Shown here: positions 1-6,585 of the stretch, piece after piece
Position numbering within the stretch: position 1 is the first letter of the stretch
How the letters are laid out: each line of letters begins with the position of its first letter
Assembly (NCBI GenBank): GCA_030844565.1
Contig: JAUUNK010000241.1
Coordinates: 1-7,818 of the forward strand
Reading direction: 5' to 3'
Origin: Bacteroides ovatus
GTDB taxonomy: Bacteria > Bacteroidota > Bacteroidia > Bacteroidales > Bacteroidaceae
Length of the DNA: 7,818 nucleotides
Notes under the pieces: generated by a model
What the model was told of the DNA's origin: nothing
Seen by the model: only the letters and a program-made list of their open reading frames with translations
The model's database searches: none
Position numbers and translations under genes: made by a program

Positions 1-115
1 GGCTACTTGCCAATAGTAAGTAATACAATATTATTTTTATAATTCTCATGTTTCGCACTATTGTTACTAATGGGTCAGCAGAAAACAGCTTATCCATTAT
101 CCTGCGTTGTTAGCA
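1..115. other. AT-rich intergenic flank
   Basis: There is no convincing reading frame here. The first 67 bases are strongly A+T-rich (a tattatttttataatt core). A short inverted pair, CAATAG at 11-16 and CTATTG at 58-63, encloses this stretch. I see no convincing promoter in either direction. Apart from the hairpin at 68-99, nothing functional can be supported. Confidence 0.5.
68..99 (-). terminator. Possible hairpin after the last gene
   Basis: An inverted repeat lies 17 bases past the stop of the last gene. An 8-bp stem (68-75 with 92-99, one G-T wobble), one mismatch, a further 3 bp (77-79 with 88-90) and an 8-base loop can form. No T-run follows the stem in the direction of transcription, so it is a weak candidate for an intrinsic terminator and could instead stabilise the mRNA end. 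It fits the expected end of the array but was judged by eye only. Confidence 0.3.
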
Positions 116-766
116 TTACTTTTGTTGTTTCATCCCTTGTAAAAGTAAATTTTCAATCTCCTTTGCACCTGTTTCCTTTGCCAAAGCAAGAGGGGTGATG
201 CCGTTACTATCCTTTACATTAAGATCTGCATGATACTCTAAGAGCAACCGTACCAGTTCAATGTTATTATTGGCAATGGCTTCCATAATCGGATATACTT
301 TGTAAGTGTCGTATGGACTTTGACAACCATTTACATGAATGCCATGCTCCAGCAAGATACGGGCTAACTTTACGTTAGACAATTTGCAAGCGTATGTCAG
401 AAGCGTAAGTCCGTATTCATCACTATATACTCTATCGTTAATATCCTTGTATCGGGTAAGAGCGTATTTTAGCACATCTTCTTTGTTAAAATAGATTGCC
501 GTATAGAGTATATCAAACTCATAACAATCGTTACCCATTGCCATAGGTTCATCTTTTCCTGCAAGTAATCGTTTTATGGTTTCCAGATCATTATTACGGC
601 AAGCAATCCCCAGCGGATAAAGCTGGTAAGCCTCATCCCGTATGGTATCTTGTGACAACGAGGTTGCTTTCATGCTATCCAAATAACCAAACAACGTTGC
701 AAGAAAAAGCAATATCCAATTAACCAGCTGCATAATTTTCATTTGGGAAAACAAGGAAAGCCGCAT
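116..766 (-). CDS. Ankyrin-repeat protein with N-terminal signal or membrane anchor
   Basis: The 216-residue frame starts at ATG 764-766, but ATGs at residue 9 (742) and residue 12 (733) are equally credible; the residue-9 start gives a compact export signal beginning MKIMQLVNW. A hydrophobic segment spans 14-29 (LVNWILLFLATLFGYL), followed by a polar linker. Ankyrin units then follow at about 48-80 (YPLGIACRNNDLETIKRLL), 84-115 (degenerate), 118-148 (GLTLLTYACKLSNVKLARIL), 156-186 (YPIMEAIANNNIELVRLLLE) and 188-212 (GITPLALAKETGAKEIENLL). This is therefore an exported or inner-membrane-tethered ankyrin protein, unlike the two cytoplasmic ones in the array. No lipobox cysteine is present and no clear signal-peptidase site stands out, so an uncleaved anchor is possible. 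It lies 72 bases after the preceding gene, the widest gap inside the array, so it may have its own weak promoter. It is also more A+T-rich than the other ankyrin genes. Confidence 0.88.
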   Translation of the reverse strand: MRLSLFSQMKIMQLVNWILLFLATLFGYLDSMKATSLSQDTIRDEAYQLYPLGIACRNNDLETIKRLLAGKDEPMAMGNDCYEFDILYTAIYFNKEDVLKYALTRYKDINDRVYSDEYGLTLLTYACKLSNVKLARILLEHGIHVNGCQSPYDTYKVYPIMEAIANNNIELVRLLLEYHADLNVKDSNGITPLALAKETGAKEIENLLLQGMKQQK

Positions 767-838
767 AAACCGATAACAGGAGATCGCATGTGGCTTTCCT
801 TCCGATTAGGGGATTTTTACGAGAAACGATGCCGGTTG
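767..838 (-). other. Longest gap inside the array
   Basis: These 72 bases separate the two-helix membrane protein gene from the exported ankyrin gene. No Bacteroidota-type -7 element (TAnnTTTG) with a spaced -33 TTTG was found, and no strong terminator hairpin. A 17-codon frame starting at 789 overlaps the next gene's start and has no supporting features. The gap is compatible either with continued operon transcription or with a weak, non-consensus promoter. Confidence 0.4.
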
Positions 839-1426
839 TCAGTCAGCATCATGATCGCACATATGTTGGATAAATACTTTGTTCTTTTCATATTCATCCC
901 CGGTGAGGATAATGGGATCCGCAAGTCCGACAATCTTATATCCCGGAGTGTAAGTAACCAAGATACAATAGAATTCATGTCCTGTTTCATCCTTTTCCAC
1001 TTGCAGCTGCACAGGCTGATCATTACCGCTGGGCAGATCGCACAGGTACTCAAAATCATGGCGGTTAAAAGCGTCGACAATATCCTCTTTGTCAGTCATG
1101 CTACTGATGAACTTTTTGGTCTTGTAACGCTTCACTTCACCACCGCTTTCACGGTTATAGATACTAAGGTCTGCGACCAATGCGGTTAAACCCAAATAGA
1201 TAGCTCCGACAACACCAACTACCCGTATCAGCCACGAGGGGATAAATGGCAACCATTCGGGAAAAATGACAAGCAATACACATACAGCTGTCAGTACCCA
1301 ATAAATAATTGGTTTGAACTTGTTCTCACGCTTTTCGAATTTCTCCGGCATGGCATCATAGACCTCTCCGAAATGACTGGGAAAATGTTTTTCCTGATCC
1401 ATCTTTTCTTCATTTTCTGGTTTCAT
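839..1426 (-). CDS. Two-helix membrane protein with soluble C-terminal domain
   Basis: This 195-residue protein begins with a charged 38-residue cytoplasm-like tail (MKPENEEKMDQEKHF, then EKFEKRENKFK). Two adjacent transmembrane helices follow, at about 39-58 (PIIYWVLTAVCVLLVIFPEW) and 65-87 (WLIRVVGVVGAIYLGLTALV), joined by a tight PEWLPFIPS turn. After the second helix come basic residues (KRYKTKKF, 99-106) and a soluble domain of about 90 residues with alternating beta pattern (QPVQLQVEKD, EFYCILVTYTPGYKIVG). By the positive-inside rule both ends face the cytoplasm, so the C-terminal domain would be cytoplasmic. No family is recognised. The ATG follows an A-rich leader (aaaaacgaaacaaat) 26 bases after the DUF1266 gene, so cotranscription is likely. 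It could be a membrane-located immunity or anchoring partner, but that is only inference from context. Confidence 0.88.
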   Translation of the reverse strand: MKPENEEKMDQEKHFPSHFGEVYDAMPEKFEKRENKFKPIIYWVLTAVCVLLVIFPEWLPFIPSWLIRVVGVVGAIYLGLTALVADLSIYNRESGGEVKRYKTKKFISSMTDKEDIVDAFNRHDFEYLCDLPSGNDQPVQLQVEKDETGHEFYCILVTYTPGYKIVGLADPIILTGDEYEKNKVFIQHMCDHDAD

Positions 1427-1452
1427 ATTTGTTTCGTTTTTAAGTTTGTTCT

Positions 1453-2493
1453 TTATTTTGCTCTAAAACTTGACTGCTTCCACGGTGATTCTTCACTCTC
1501 CAGCAAGAGTTCTACGATCTCGTATGCCGTTTCACTGTCAACAGGCTCACCATGCCATACACCACGTCCCATGATGAAACTCCGGCCGTATTCCTCCCAT
1601 GAAGAAAAGTGTTCGAGTGCGATGTCTGCCGCTACCTGCATGATCTGCCACATCTCATCCTCATTCACATAGCCGCAAAGATATGCCCAGCGTCCGAGGT
1701 TCACGACCCGCACCAGATCCCATGCAATGACACTGTCCGGCATTTGCCCTTTCGGACACCAGCCGTTTTCAAGCATACTCTCCATTATCAGGCATACATC
1801 TCCCATCTTGCTTTCCTCGTCACATCGTTCTTCTTGGGATATATTCTCAATCCTGCGTTTATGGATTTCCGCCAGAGCCTCATCGGCTTCGGCGTGATGT
1901 CCCTCTTCCAGTAACCATTTGACAATATCCAATGTGCTCTCCCTGTCTGTGACGTTCCACCAATCTTTAAGTGTGCATTTGATGGTTTCAACATCTTCAT
2001 CATCGGCCAGCGAGTCTACCTTCTCATCATTGTAAACCAGCATGGGGGCACCGAACGCTAATAGACGTAGCTGTTCTGCATCCAGTTTCCCGGTTTCGGA
2101 TCTGTTGATAGTCCACCCGTCATCCCCGAAGGCTTCCATCATTTGCGCCATAGCATCGGATGAAGACAACCCTTTACCAAGAGTACCGTCCATTGCTTCC
2201 TGCATCATTTGCTGGGCAAATGCCATATTCTGCATACCTGCCTGTGCAACCACTGCCGGATCAACACCGGCAGCTTTAAGCATAGCCTCCTGCTGTGCCT
2301 GAATTTCAGCCATATCAGGAACTCCGCTTCCCATCTGGGTCATAATTTGTTCCTGCATACCACCGGGCATTTGAAATCCCGGAATGTTTCCAAACATGGC
2401 TTGAGCTTGTTCCATTGCTGATTTTACAGCGGCTTCCTGAGCCGTCTTTGCCATTTCCTCAGGACTTTGAGGATTTGATTTTTCTTTTGTCAT
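1453..2493 (-). CDS. DUF1266-family protein with Met/Gln-rich N-terminus
   Basis: The 346-residue product has two parts. Residues 1-125 are low-complexity and helical, with 19 methionines plus many Q, A and G (FGNIPGFQMPGGMQEQIMTQ and QQMMQEAMDG). Residues 126-340 match what I know of DUF1266: DGWTINRSETGKL at the start, the L-x-x-W-W-N-V-x-D-R-E-S motif at 175-186, WLLEEGHHAEAD at 193-204, AWDLVRVVNLGRWAYLCGYV at 257-276, then SWEEYGRSFIMGRGVW at 298-313. The last two blocks are the most recognisable part of the family. DUF1266 proteins are uncharacterised; E. coli YbeR and YbeU belong here. No catalytic residues, signal peptide or membrane segment are visible. The gene sits 38 bases after the ankyrin gene, with an AT-rich gap, and 26 bases before the membrane-protein gene. 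The family call is fairly firm, the function unknown. The Met-rich extension looks unusual for the family and might bind hydrophobic segments. Confidence 0.92.
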   Translation of the reverse strand: MTKEKSNPQSPEEMAKTAQEAAVKSAMEQAQAMFGNIPGFQMPGGMQEQIMTQMGSGVPDMAEIQAQQEAMLKAAGVDPAVVAQAGMQNMAFAQQMMQEAMDGTLGKGLSSSDAMAQMMEAFGDDGWTINRSETGKLDAEQLRLLAFGAPMLVYNDEKVDSLADDEDVETIKCTLKDWWNVTDRESTLDIVKWLLEEGHHAEADEALAEIHKRRIENISQEERCDEESKMGDVCLIMESMLENGWCPKGQMPDSVIAWDLVRVVNLGRWAYLCGYVNEDEMWQIMQVAADIALEHFSSWEEYGRSFIMGRGVWHGEPVDSETAYEIVELLLESEESPWKQSSFRAK

Positions 2494-2531
2494 ACTGTCA
2501 ATTATTTAATTATGTAAATATGTGTGATATA

Positions 2532-3506
2532 TTATCCTTCTGCTCCTGCTGTCAAAAGCATTTCCACTATTTCGTTATAACCTCGCTCGCCGGCATAATA
2601 CAATGCCGTCCGTTGAAGATTATCCGCAAGGTTCACGTTCGCCCCGTGTTCCACAAGCAGTGCGGCGAACTCGTTGTTTCCTTCTCTGGCTGCAAGGATA
2701 AGGGGTGTTTCCCCATTTTCATTCTGTGCATCCACTTGTGCATTGGTCGCTATCAATTTCCGGCCAATAAACTTGTTTTCCGACCAAACAGCAAAATGCA
2801 AGGGAGTATTCCCGTTCAAAAGGGCTTTATTCACTTCTGCACCGGCATCGATCAGTAAGTCTGCTATGATAAGGTTGCCTTTCATACAAGCAATAATCAG
2901 TGGCGTTTCTCCTGCATCGTTCGGCGCATTCAGCATATTGCCCGAAGTGGGAAGTAGCATACGGACTGTTTCTGATTGTCCGTTGAAAACCGCCTGATGC
3001 AGTGGCGTGTTTCCATGTCCGTCGGTTGTCTCTTTCACCGACAGACATGTCACCACTTCACGTAACCCGTGGGCTGTAGCGTAATCTATTGCTTTATGAC
3101 CTGTATTGTCTGTTATTTCCGTGTCTGCACCTTGTTCTATCAGAAACAGTGCTGCATCGGTGCGCTTGTTGTCAAGGAGACAAATTAAAGGAGTACGTCC
3201 TTCCTTGTCTGTAGCATCCAAATTAGCCCCATATTGGATCAGTTTTCCTATTATTTCCTTGTTCCCACTTCTGGCAGTTGCATGTAAAGGAATTTCCGAA
3301 GAGTTATTGGCAATGGAAACATCCGCATCGTTGTCCAGTAGAATAGTCACAATGTCCCTAAATCCTTTCAGGCAAGCATAATACAACGGAGTATTACCCT
3401 CCGCATCCCGTTTATTTACATTGATGCCTCCTTTTTTAAGGAATATCTGTACAATGCTTTTCTGTCCGTTGCGGCACGCATTCAAAAAAGTCATGTTATT
3501 GTCCAT
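2532..3506 (-). CDS. Ankyrin-repeat protein (almost entirely repeats)
   Basis: The 324-residue product is essentially one ankyrin solenoid of nine to ten units with no other domain and no export signal. Units fall at about 4-33 (N-cap), 36-68 (GNTPLYYACLKGFRDIVTIL), 70-101, 103-134 (GRTPLICLLDNKRTDAALFL), 136-158 (shortened), 164-196 (GNTPLHQAVFNGQSETVRML), 198-229, 231-262, 264-295 (GETPLILAAREGNNEFAALL) and 297-324 (C-cap). Most keep the G-x-T-P-L-x-x-A core and the L-L-x-x-G-A-x-V-N turn. The irregular fifth unit and linker (ETTDG, 159-163) may divide the solenoid into two blocks. The ATG at 3504-3506 lies 7 bases beyond the stop of the larger ankyrin gene, so it is very probably in the same operon. 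It is expected to be a cytoplasmic binding protein. An immunity-type or adaptor role is inferred only from neighbourhood. A second ATG at residue 5 is possible. Confidence 0.95.
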   Translation of the reverse strand: MDNNMTFLNACRNGQKSIVQIFLKKGGINVNKRDAEGNTPLYYACLKGFRDIVTILLDNDADVSIANNSSEIPLHATARSGNKEIIGKLIQYGANLDATDKEGRTPLICLLDNKRTDAALFLIEQGADTEITDNTGHKAIDYATAHGLREVVTCLSVKETTDGHGNTPLHQAVFNGQSETVRMLLPTSGNMLNAPNDAGETPLIIACMKGNLIIADLLIDAGAEVNKALLNGNTPLHFAVWSENKFIGRKLIATNAQVDAQNENGETPLILAAREGNNEFAALLVEHGANVNLADNLQRTALYYAGERGYNEIVEMLLTAGAEG

Positions 3507-3513
3507 ACGATTA

Positions 3514-5091
3514 TCAACTATATTTCAATAAAAATTTTACAAGAGTTTCATTGTTCTTTTCCGCTGCAATGTCCAAAGCCATTTTTCCCTCGTTGTTCAC
3601 GGCGTTCACATCCGGAGTACCGAAGTCTGTCACAAGGGCAGCAGCTTCTTTCGCCCCCCTTATCGAGCTGGCTGCGATATAATGCAACAGGGTATTACCC
3701 CATTTGTCCTTGGCGTTTATATCTGCCCCGGCTTCAAGCAGGATTTCAAGTATCTCCGCATCTTCTCCTGTGCAGCTGCGTCCACCATATGGATATGATC
3801 GTGGGAAACCTGCGATACGGGGAATATTCCCGTTCCAGAAGCATCCTCCATAGAGGTTCATTGCCGGAGTCTGGCCTTGCATATTGGCGGCATTGACATC
3901 AGCCCCGTTCTTCACGAGATAACGGACAGCCCAATTCCCTAATTCACTCCCTGCTCTTCGGCAAGCAACGGATAATGCCGTGTTACCCTCTTTATCGGCT
4001 GGGGACTCTGGATTCCACCCGCACTCTGTCAGGCATTGGAGGAAATGCAAGCATTCCTCCTTATTTTCTGTGCAGCATTTTTTTTCATTCATCCATACGG
4101 CAAAAGCAGTCCGCTCTTCCGAGTCCTTGAAATTCGGATCAGCACCGCCCCTGAGCAACATTTCCGCTGCTGGGTAGTTATTCCATGACAAAGCGCATCC
4201 CAAGGGGGATTTGCCCTGAAAGTCGGATAGATTTTTATCCTCGCAGACGGTCTGAGTCTCTACACCGGAACGTAGCAGGGCATCCCATGCCGCTTCGTCC
4301 TTGTACCACAATGCCTGAAAGATGTCCAACCCTCCGGCAAGAGCGGCAAGCTCGTCCGTCTCGGGATCTTGCCCCGACAACAATGCTCCGATTTTTCGGG
4401 CACCGTTTTCTGAGGCTATGTCAAAAGGCATCTTTCCGCTGTCGTTCTTTTCCTCTGGGTCTATCTGCCCGTTTTCCAGAATCAGTCTTGCCGTGTGGCA
4501 ACACTGCCTGTCCGCCTCCCGCAGGTTTTCCAATTCATCAACTGTCTCCTGTTTGGATTTTTCCGAGTACCACCGTTCAGAAAAGTCTGCTATCCGTCTT
4601 TCTGTACGCCTGATGTCGTCCGCGATGAGTCCGGCAGATAGACAGAGGACGTGCAACACATTGTCACCGCCCGGACCGGTAGAATCGATACGGTTTCCCG
4701 ATTCCAAGAGAATATCAGCCATCAGGAAGTGGCGGTTGCGTACCGCTTCTATCAAGGCGGTTGTATCCTTGCCTGACCGTGGCACTCTTGCCCCCTTGGA
4801 AAGCAGCAGTCCGGCAATATCGGCAAAGACGGCATCGTTCAGACAAGGGTTGCATCTTGCCAGAACGCACAATGGTGTGTCGCCGTCATCATTTTTTACA
4901 TTGACATCCATACCTCTGTCCAGCAGTATGCCTACTGCGGTTATGTCTGCAAAATAGCAGGCTGTATGCAGAGAAGTATTGTTTTTGTGGGTTTCGTCCC
5001 GACTATCAAGCGGAACATCCCAATACGCATCGTGTAAATCGGACTCCTTAGCTCTGAATGCGTGCAGATTATATATCTCTTTACAAGTCAT
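3514..5091 (-). CDS. Large ankyrin-repeat protein
   Basis: I place the start at the ATG at 5089-5091, giving 525 residues. A TTG at 5098-5100 would add three. (Residue numbers here count from that TTG.) Ankyrin repeats run almost the full length. Clear units are at about 40-70 (NTSLHTACYF...ILLDRGMDVN), 72-107, 113-141, 295-326 (GKSPLGCALSWNN...LLRGGADPN), 371-403 (GNTALSVACRR...LVKNGADVN), 445-463, 467-501 and 503-528. Others are degenerate: 144-217 carries an insertion of about 45 charged residues, likely a helical hairpin (RRTERRIADFSERWYSEKSK), and 408-445 carries a glycine/aromatic loop (YGGCFWNGNIPRIAGFPRSY). There is no signal peptide or membrane segment. Ankyrin arrays bind other proteins; the partner cannot be read from sequence. 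The gene overlaps the TPR-like gene by 11 bases and is followed after 7 bases by a second ankyrin gene, so the three are probably cotranslated. There is no enzymatic domain. Confidence 0.93.
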   Translation of the reverse strand: MTCKEIYNLHAFRAKESDLHDAYWDVPLDSRDETHKNNTSLHTACYFADITAVGILLDRGMDVNVKNDDGDTPLCVLARCNPCLNDAVFADIAGLLLSKGARVPRSGKDTTALIEAVRNRHFLMADILLESGNRIDSTGPGGDNVLHVLCLSAGLIADDIRRTERRIADFSERWYSEKSKQETVDELENLREADRQCCHTARLILENGQIDPEEKNDSGKMPFDIASENGARKIGALLSGQDPETDELAALAGGLDIFQALWYKDEAAWDALLRSGVETQTVCEDKNLSDFQGKSPLGCALSWNNYPAAEMLLRGGADPNFKDSEERTAFAVWMNEKKCCTENKEECLHFLQCLTECGWNPESPADKEGNTALSVACRRAGSELGNWAVRYLVKNGADVNAANMQGQTPAMNLYGGCFWNGNIPRIAGFPRSYPYGGRSCTGEDAEILEILLEAGADINAKDKWGNTLLHYIAASSIRGAKEAAALVTDFGTPDVNAVNNEGKMALDIAAEKNNETLVKFLLKYS

Positions 5092-5566
5092 TGTTCCCAA
5101 TTTTTAAGATTAGTTCTTCAATATGCCGGTACTTGCCCCCCAGACGCCCGGAAATAGCCTTGACTTCACTATACAAATGCAATTTGAATGCGGTTTCCGC
5201 TTTTAAGCGCAGCAGTTGCCTGTATGCCAAAGATACCGGAATACCGTGCGGCATGGGATAAAAAGGATGCCCTTCATCATAATCATAACGAAGGAATGCT
5301 TCGGGTAACTCTGCCATGCGGATAACATCCCCACCGGACATAAGCCGTTCCGCCTCACAAAGCAATCTGTAACATTCATCATGCCATTTTACCATGAAGC
5401 AACATAGCGCCTTGTTGTACAACAGCCTGAAATCCTTGTTCGGAATGCGGTTGAAACACAAATAAGCGGCAGGGAAAGCCTTGCAGGACAGAAGTGACAT
5501 TCCGGCAGAGAACAGCTCTTCCACTTCGCCGTCGGTTATCTTTGGTGTATTGACAAACAGTGTCAT
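5081..5566 (-). CDS. TPR-like helical repeat protein
   Basis: The product is 161 residues if translation begins at the ATG at 5564-5566. A TTG two codons upstream (5570-5572) is also open, but ATG is preferred. The protein is all-helical with TPR-like helix pairs: about 13-41 (AGMSLLSCKAFPAAYLCFNRI), 47-77 (LYNKALCCFMVKWHDECYRLL) and 113-141 (LAYRQLLRLKAETAFKLHLYS). Helix spacing and small residues at packing positions (A, G, Y, A) fit the TPR consensus, but no repeat is perfect. Between the second and third pairs sits an aromatic/proline loop, residues 95-110 (DYDEGHPFYPMPHGIP), which looks like a family-specific conserved element. There is no signal peptide, so it should act in the cytoplasm, most likely as a binding or adaptor protein. 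Its last codons overlap the start of the large ankyrin gene by 11 bases, so the two are probably translationally coupled and may work as a pair. The exact family is not recognised. Confidence 0.88.
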   Translation of the reverse strand: MTLFVNTPKITDGEVEELFSAGMSLLSCKAFPAAYLCFNRIPNKDFRLLYNKALCCFMVKWHDECYRLLCEAERLMSGGDVIRMAELPEAFLRYDYDEGHPFYPMPHGIPVSLAYRQLLRLKAETAFKLHLYSEVKAISGRLGGKYRHIEELILKIGNNDL

Positions 5567-5578
5567 GGGCAAACAGGA

Positions 5579-6268
5579 TTATTGTTCTATTTCAACTTCA
5601 CCGGCTTCATTAGTTTCAAACGGCACGGTGTAATAGTTCGTCCAAACGTGTCTTCCCCTGACCTCCTTTTGTTCGTCCTTTTTGATAAAATTGAGTTCGA
5701 ACATCTGGCGCAATTGCCGATACTCCTTTTTTTTGTCATCACCCCATTTCTTCCAATGGTCTTCGTAATCTTTGGGGACGGGACGCATATACAGCATATA
5801 TTTTTCTACCGATTTGAACTCATATTGTTCGCCTTCTTCCTGAAGGATTACCAATTCACCGCCACTGGCAATATTGTGCCGTATTTCCTCGGCATTCATT
5901 CCGTCAATCTCAATGGCTGTAGTATATTTATAAGAATTTGATGCGAATTTTCCTTTTCTCGGTTCTTCGGGTACAAATTCACCATCCGTATAATTAATGG
6001 TCAAATTATAGTCATTGTCCTTCTTGTCGATGTAATCTACGCTGATTTGGCTCAATACGTTTTCCAATTTGCGTTCTTGCCTATCTTCTTTCCATTCTAT
6101 GCGGTAAATTTTACATTCGTTTATATCCACATGTTTTTTTACAAGTTCCTTTACTTTAGCTACACCTTCATCGGAAGCCATTGTACAATCATTTGCAGAT
6201 GAACAGGAAGAGATAAAAATTGCTATGACCAATGTCATAAACAGGTTCTTCAATAATTTTGCATTCAT
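5579..6268 (-). CDS. Lipoprotein of unknown function
   Basis: The 229-residue product has a classical lipoprotein signal: basic start (MNAKLLKN), hydrophobic core at 9-19 (LFMTLVIAIFI), and lipobox I-S-S-C with the lipidated cysteine at residue 22. The mature part is highly charged. Residues 35-60 are a lysine-rich helix leading into a strand (VAKVKELVKKHVDINECKIY). Residues 74-125 have alternating beta patterns, and 165-190 form a basic helix (DHWKKWGDDKKKEYRQLRQ). Two strands near the end (HVWTNYYTVPFE, 207-218) close the domain. Cysteines 28 and 52 could form a disulfide in the periplasm. I do not recognise the family. Residues +2/+3 after the cysteine are S-S, and no clear acidic surface-export signal follows, so a periplasm-facing anchor is the default guess. 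The gene is visibly more A+T-rich than the ankyrin genes downstream. The TPR-like gene begins 12 bases after its stop. Confidence 0.88.
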   Translation of the reverse strand: MNAKLLKNLFMTLVIAIFISSCSSANDCTMASDEGVAKVKELVKKHVDINECKIYRIEWKEDRQERKLENVLSQISVDYIDKKDNDYNLTINYTDGEFVPEEPRKGKFASNSYKYTTAIEIDGMNAEEIRHNIASGGELVILQEEGEQYEFKSVEKYMLYMRPVPKDYEDHWKKWGDDKKKEYRQLRQMFELNFIKKDEQKEVRGRHVWTNYYTVPFETNEAGEVEIEQ

Positions 6269-6303
6269 AATTTTTCAAATTGTTTTTATTAATAAATAAG
6301 GAA

Positions 6304-6579
6304 TTAATTAGCTGAATAAAGATCGAAATTCTTCGGAATGTCAAAGAATGTCATTATAAGCAGTAATACACCGCCAATAATCAAAATCGTGGAAAAGACT
6401 TCTGGAGAGAGGATGACTGCCCGCCTGATACGTAACCCAAAAGGATAAATCAAAGGTACGACGACCATACCTATCCCAAATGCCAAGTTTGACCATTGGT
6501 TTGTCAGTGCACTTTGAGGAGTGTAACTGAAAGTTTTATGCACACTCGTGAATTTTTCGGTTGTTTTTGTTGGTTCCAT
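6304..6579 (-). CDS. Small two-helix membrane protein
   Basis: This is a 91-residue protein with a polar N-terminal tail (residues 1-30, T/S/K-rich) and two hydrophobic segments. The segments lie at about 32-48 (LAFGIGMVVVPLIYPFG) and 60-79 (EVFSTILIIGGVLLLIMTFF). They are separated by a short basic loop (LRIRRAV, 49-55). By the positive-inside rule the loop would be cytoplasmic and both termini periplasmic, which is an inference. I recognise no family. The gene lies 6 bases downstream of the 404-residue gene and 35 bases upstream of the lipoprotein gene, so it is probably cotranscribed with both. Its ATG is preceded by an A-rich leader (tttaaaaatataaaacagt), typical of Bacteroidota. A role as a membrane partner of the neighbouring proteins is plausible but not shown by the sequence. 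Coding status rests on tight spacing and a coherent membrane topology. Confidence 0.8.
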   Translation of the reverse strand: MEPTKTTEKFTSVHKTFSYTPQSALTNQWSNLAFGIGMVVVPLIYPFGLRIRRAVILSPEVFSTILIIGGVLLLIMTFFDIPKNFDLYSAN

Positions 6580-6585
6580 ACTGTT

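Noticed and set aside
767..789. 17-codon minus-strand frame as a leader peptide
   Set aside because: It overlaps the start of the exported ankyrin gene, has no recognisable ribosome-binding context and no attenuation-like hairpin.
743..1189. Plus-strand 148-codon reading frame
   Set aside because: It lies almost entirely opposite the two-helix membrane protein gene, shows no domain, and that gene has convincing helices and leader. Treated as an antisense shadow.
2494..2531. Internal promoter in the AT-rich gap before the DUF1266 gene
   Set aside because: No TAnnTTTG element with a correctly spaced TTTG was found; A+T richness alone is not enough.
4322..4957. Plus-strand 211-codon reading frame
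   Set aside because: It is antisense to the large ankyrin gene. The serine/proline-rich translation is typical of the mirror of a coding strand, and the ankyrin frame is unmistakable.
2532..5091. Long tandem DNA repeat across the ankyrin genes
   Set aside because: Repeats are seen at protein level only; the DNA of successive units has diverged, so no nucleotide tandem repeat is annotated.
5567..5572. TTG as the start of the TPR-like gene
   Set aside because: An in-frame ATG lies two codons downstream; nothing favours the TTG. The same reasoning moves the large ankyrin start from TTG at 5100 to ATG at 5091.
5582..5941. Plus-strand 119-codon, phenylalanine-rich frame
   Set aside because: It is the antisense of the lysine/glutamate-rich lipoprotein gene; F and L richness is the complement of K and E codons.
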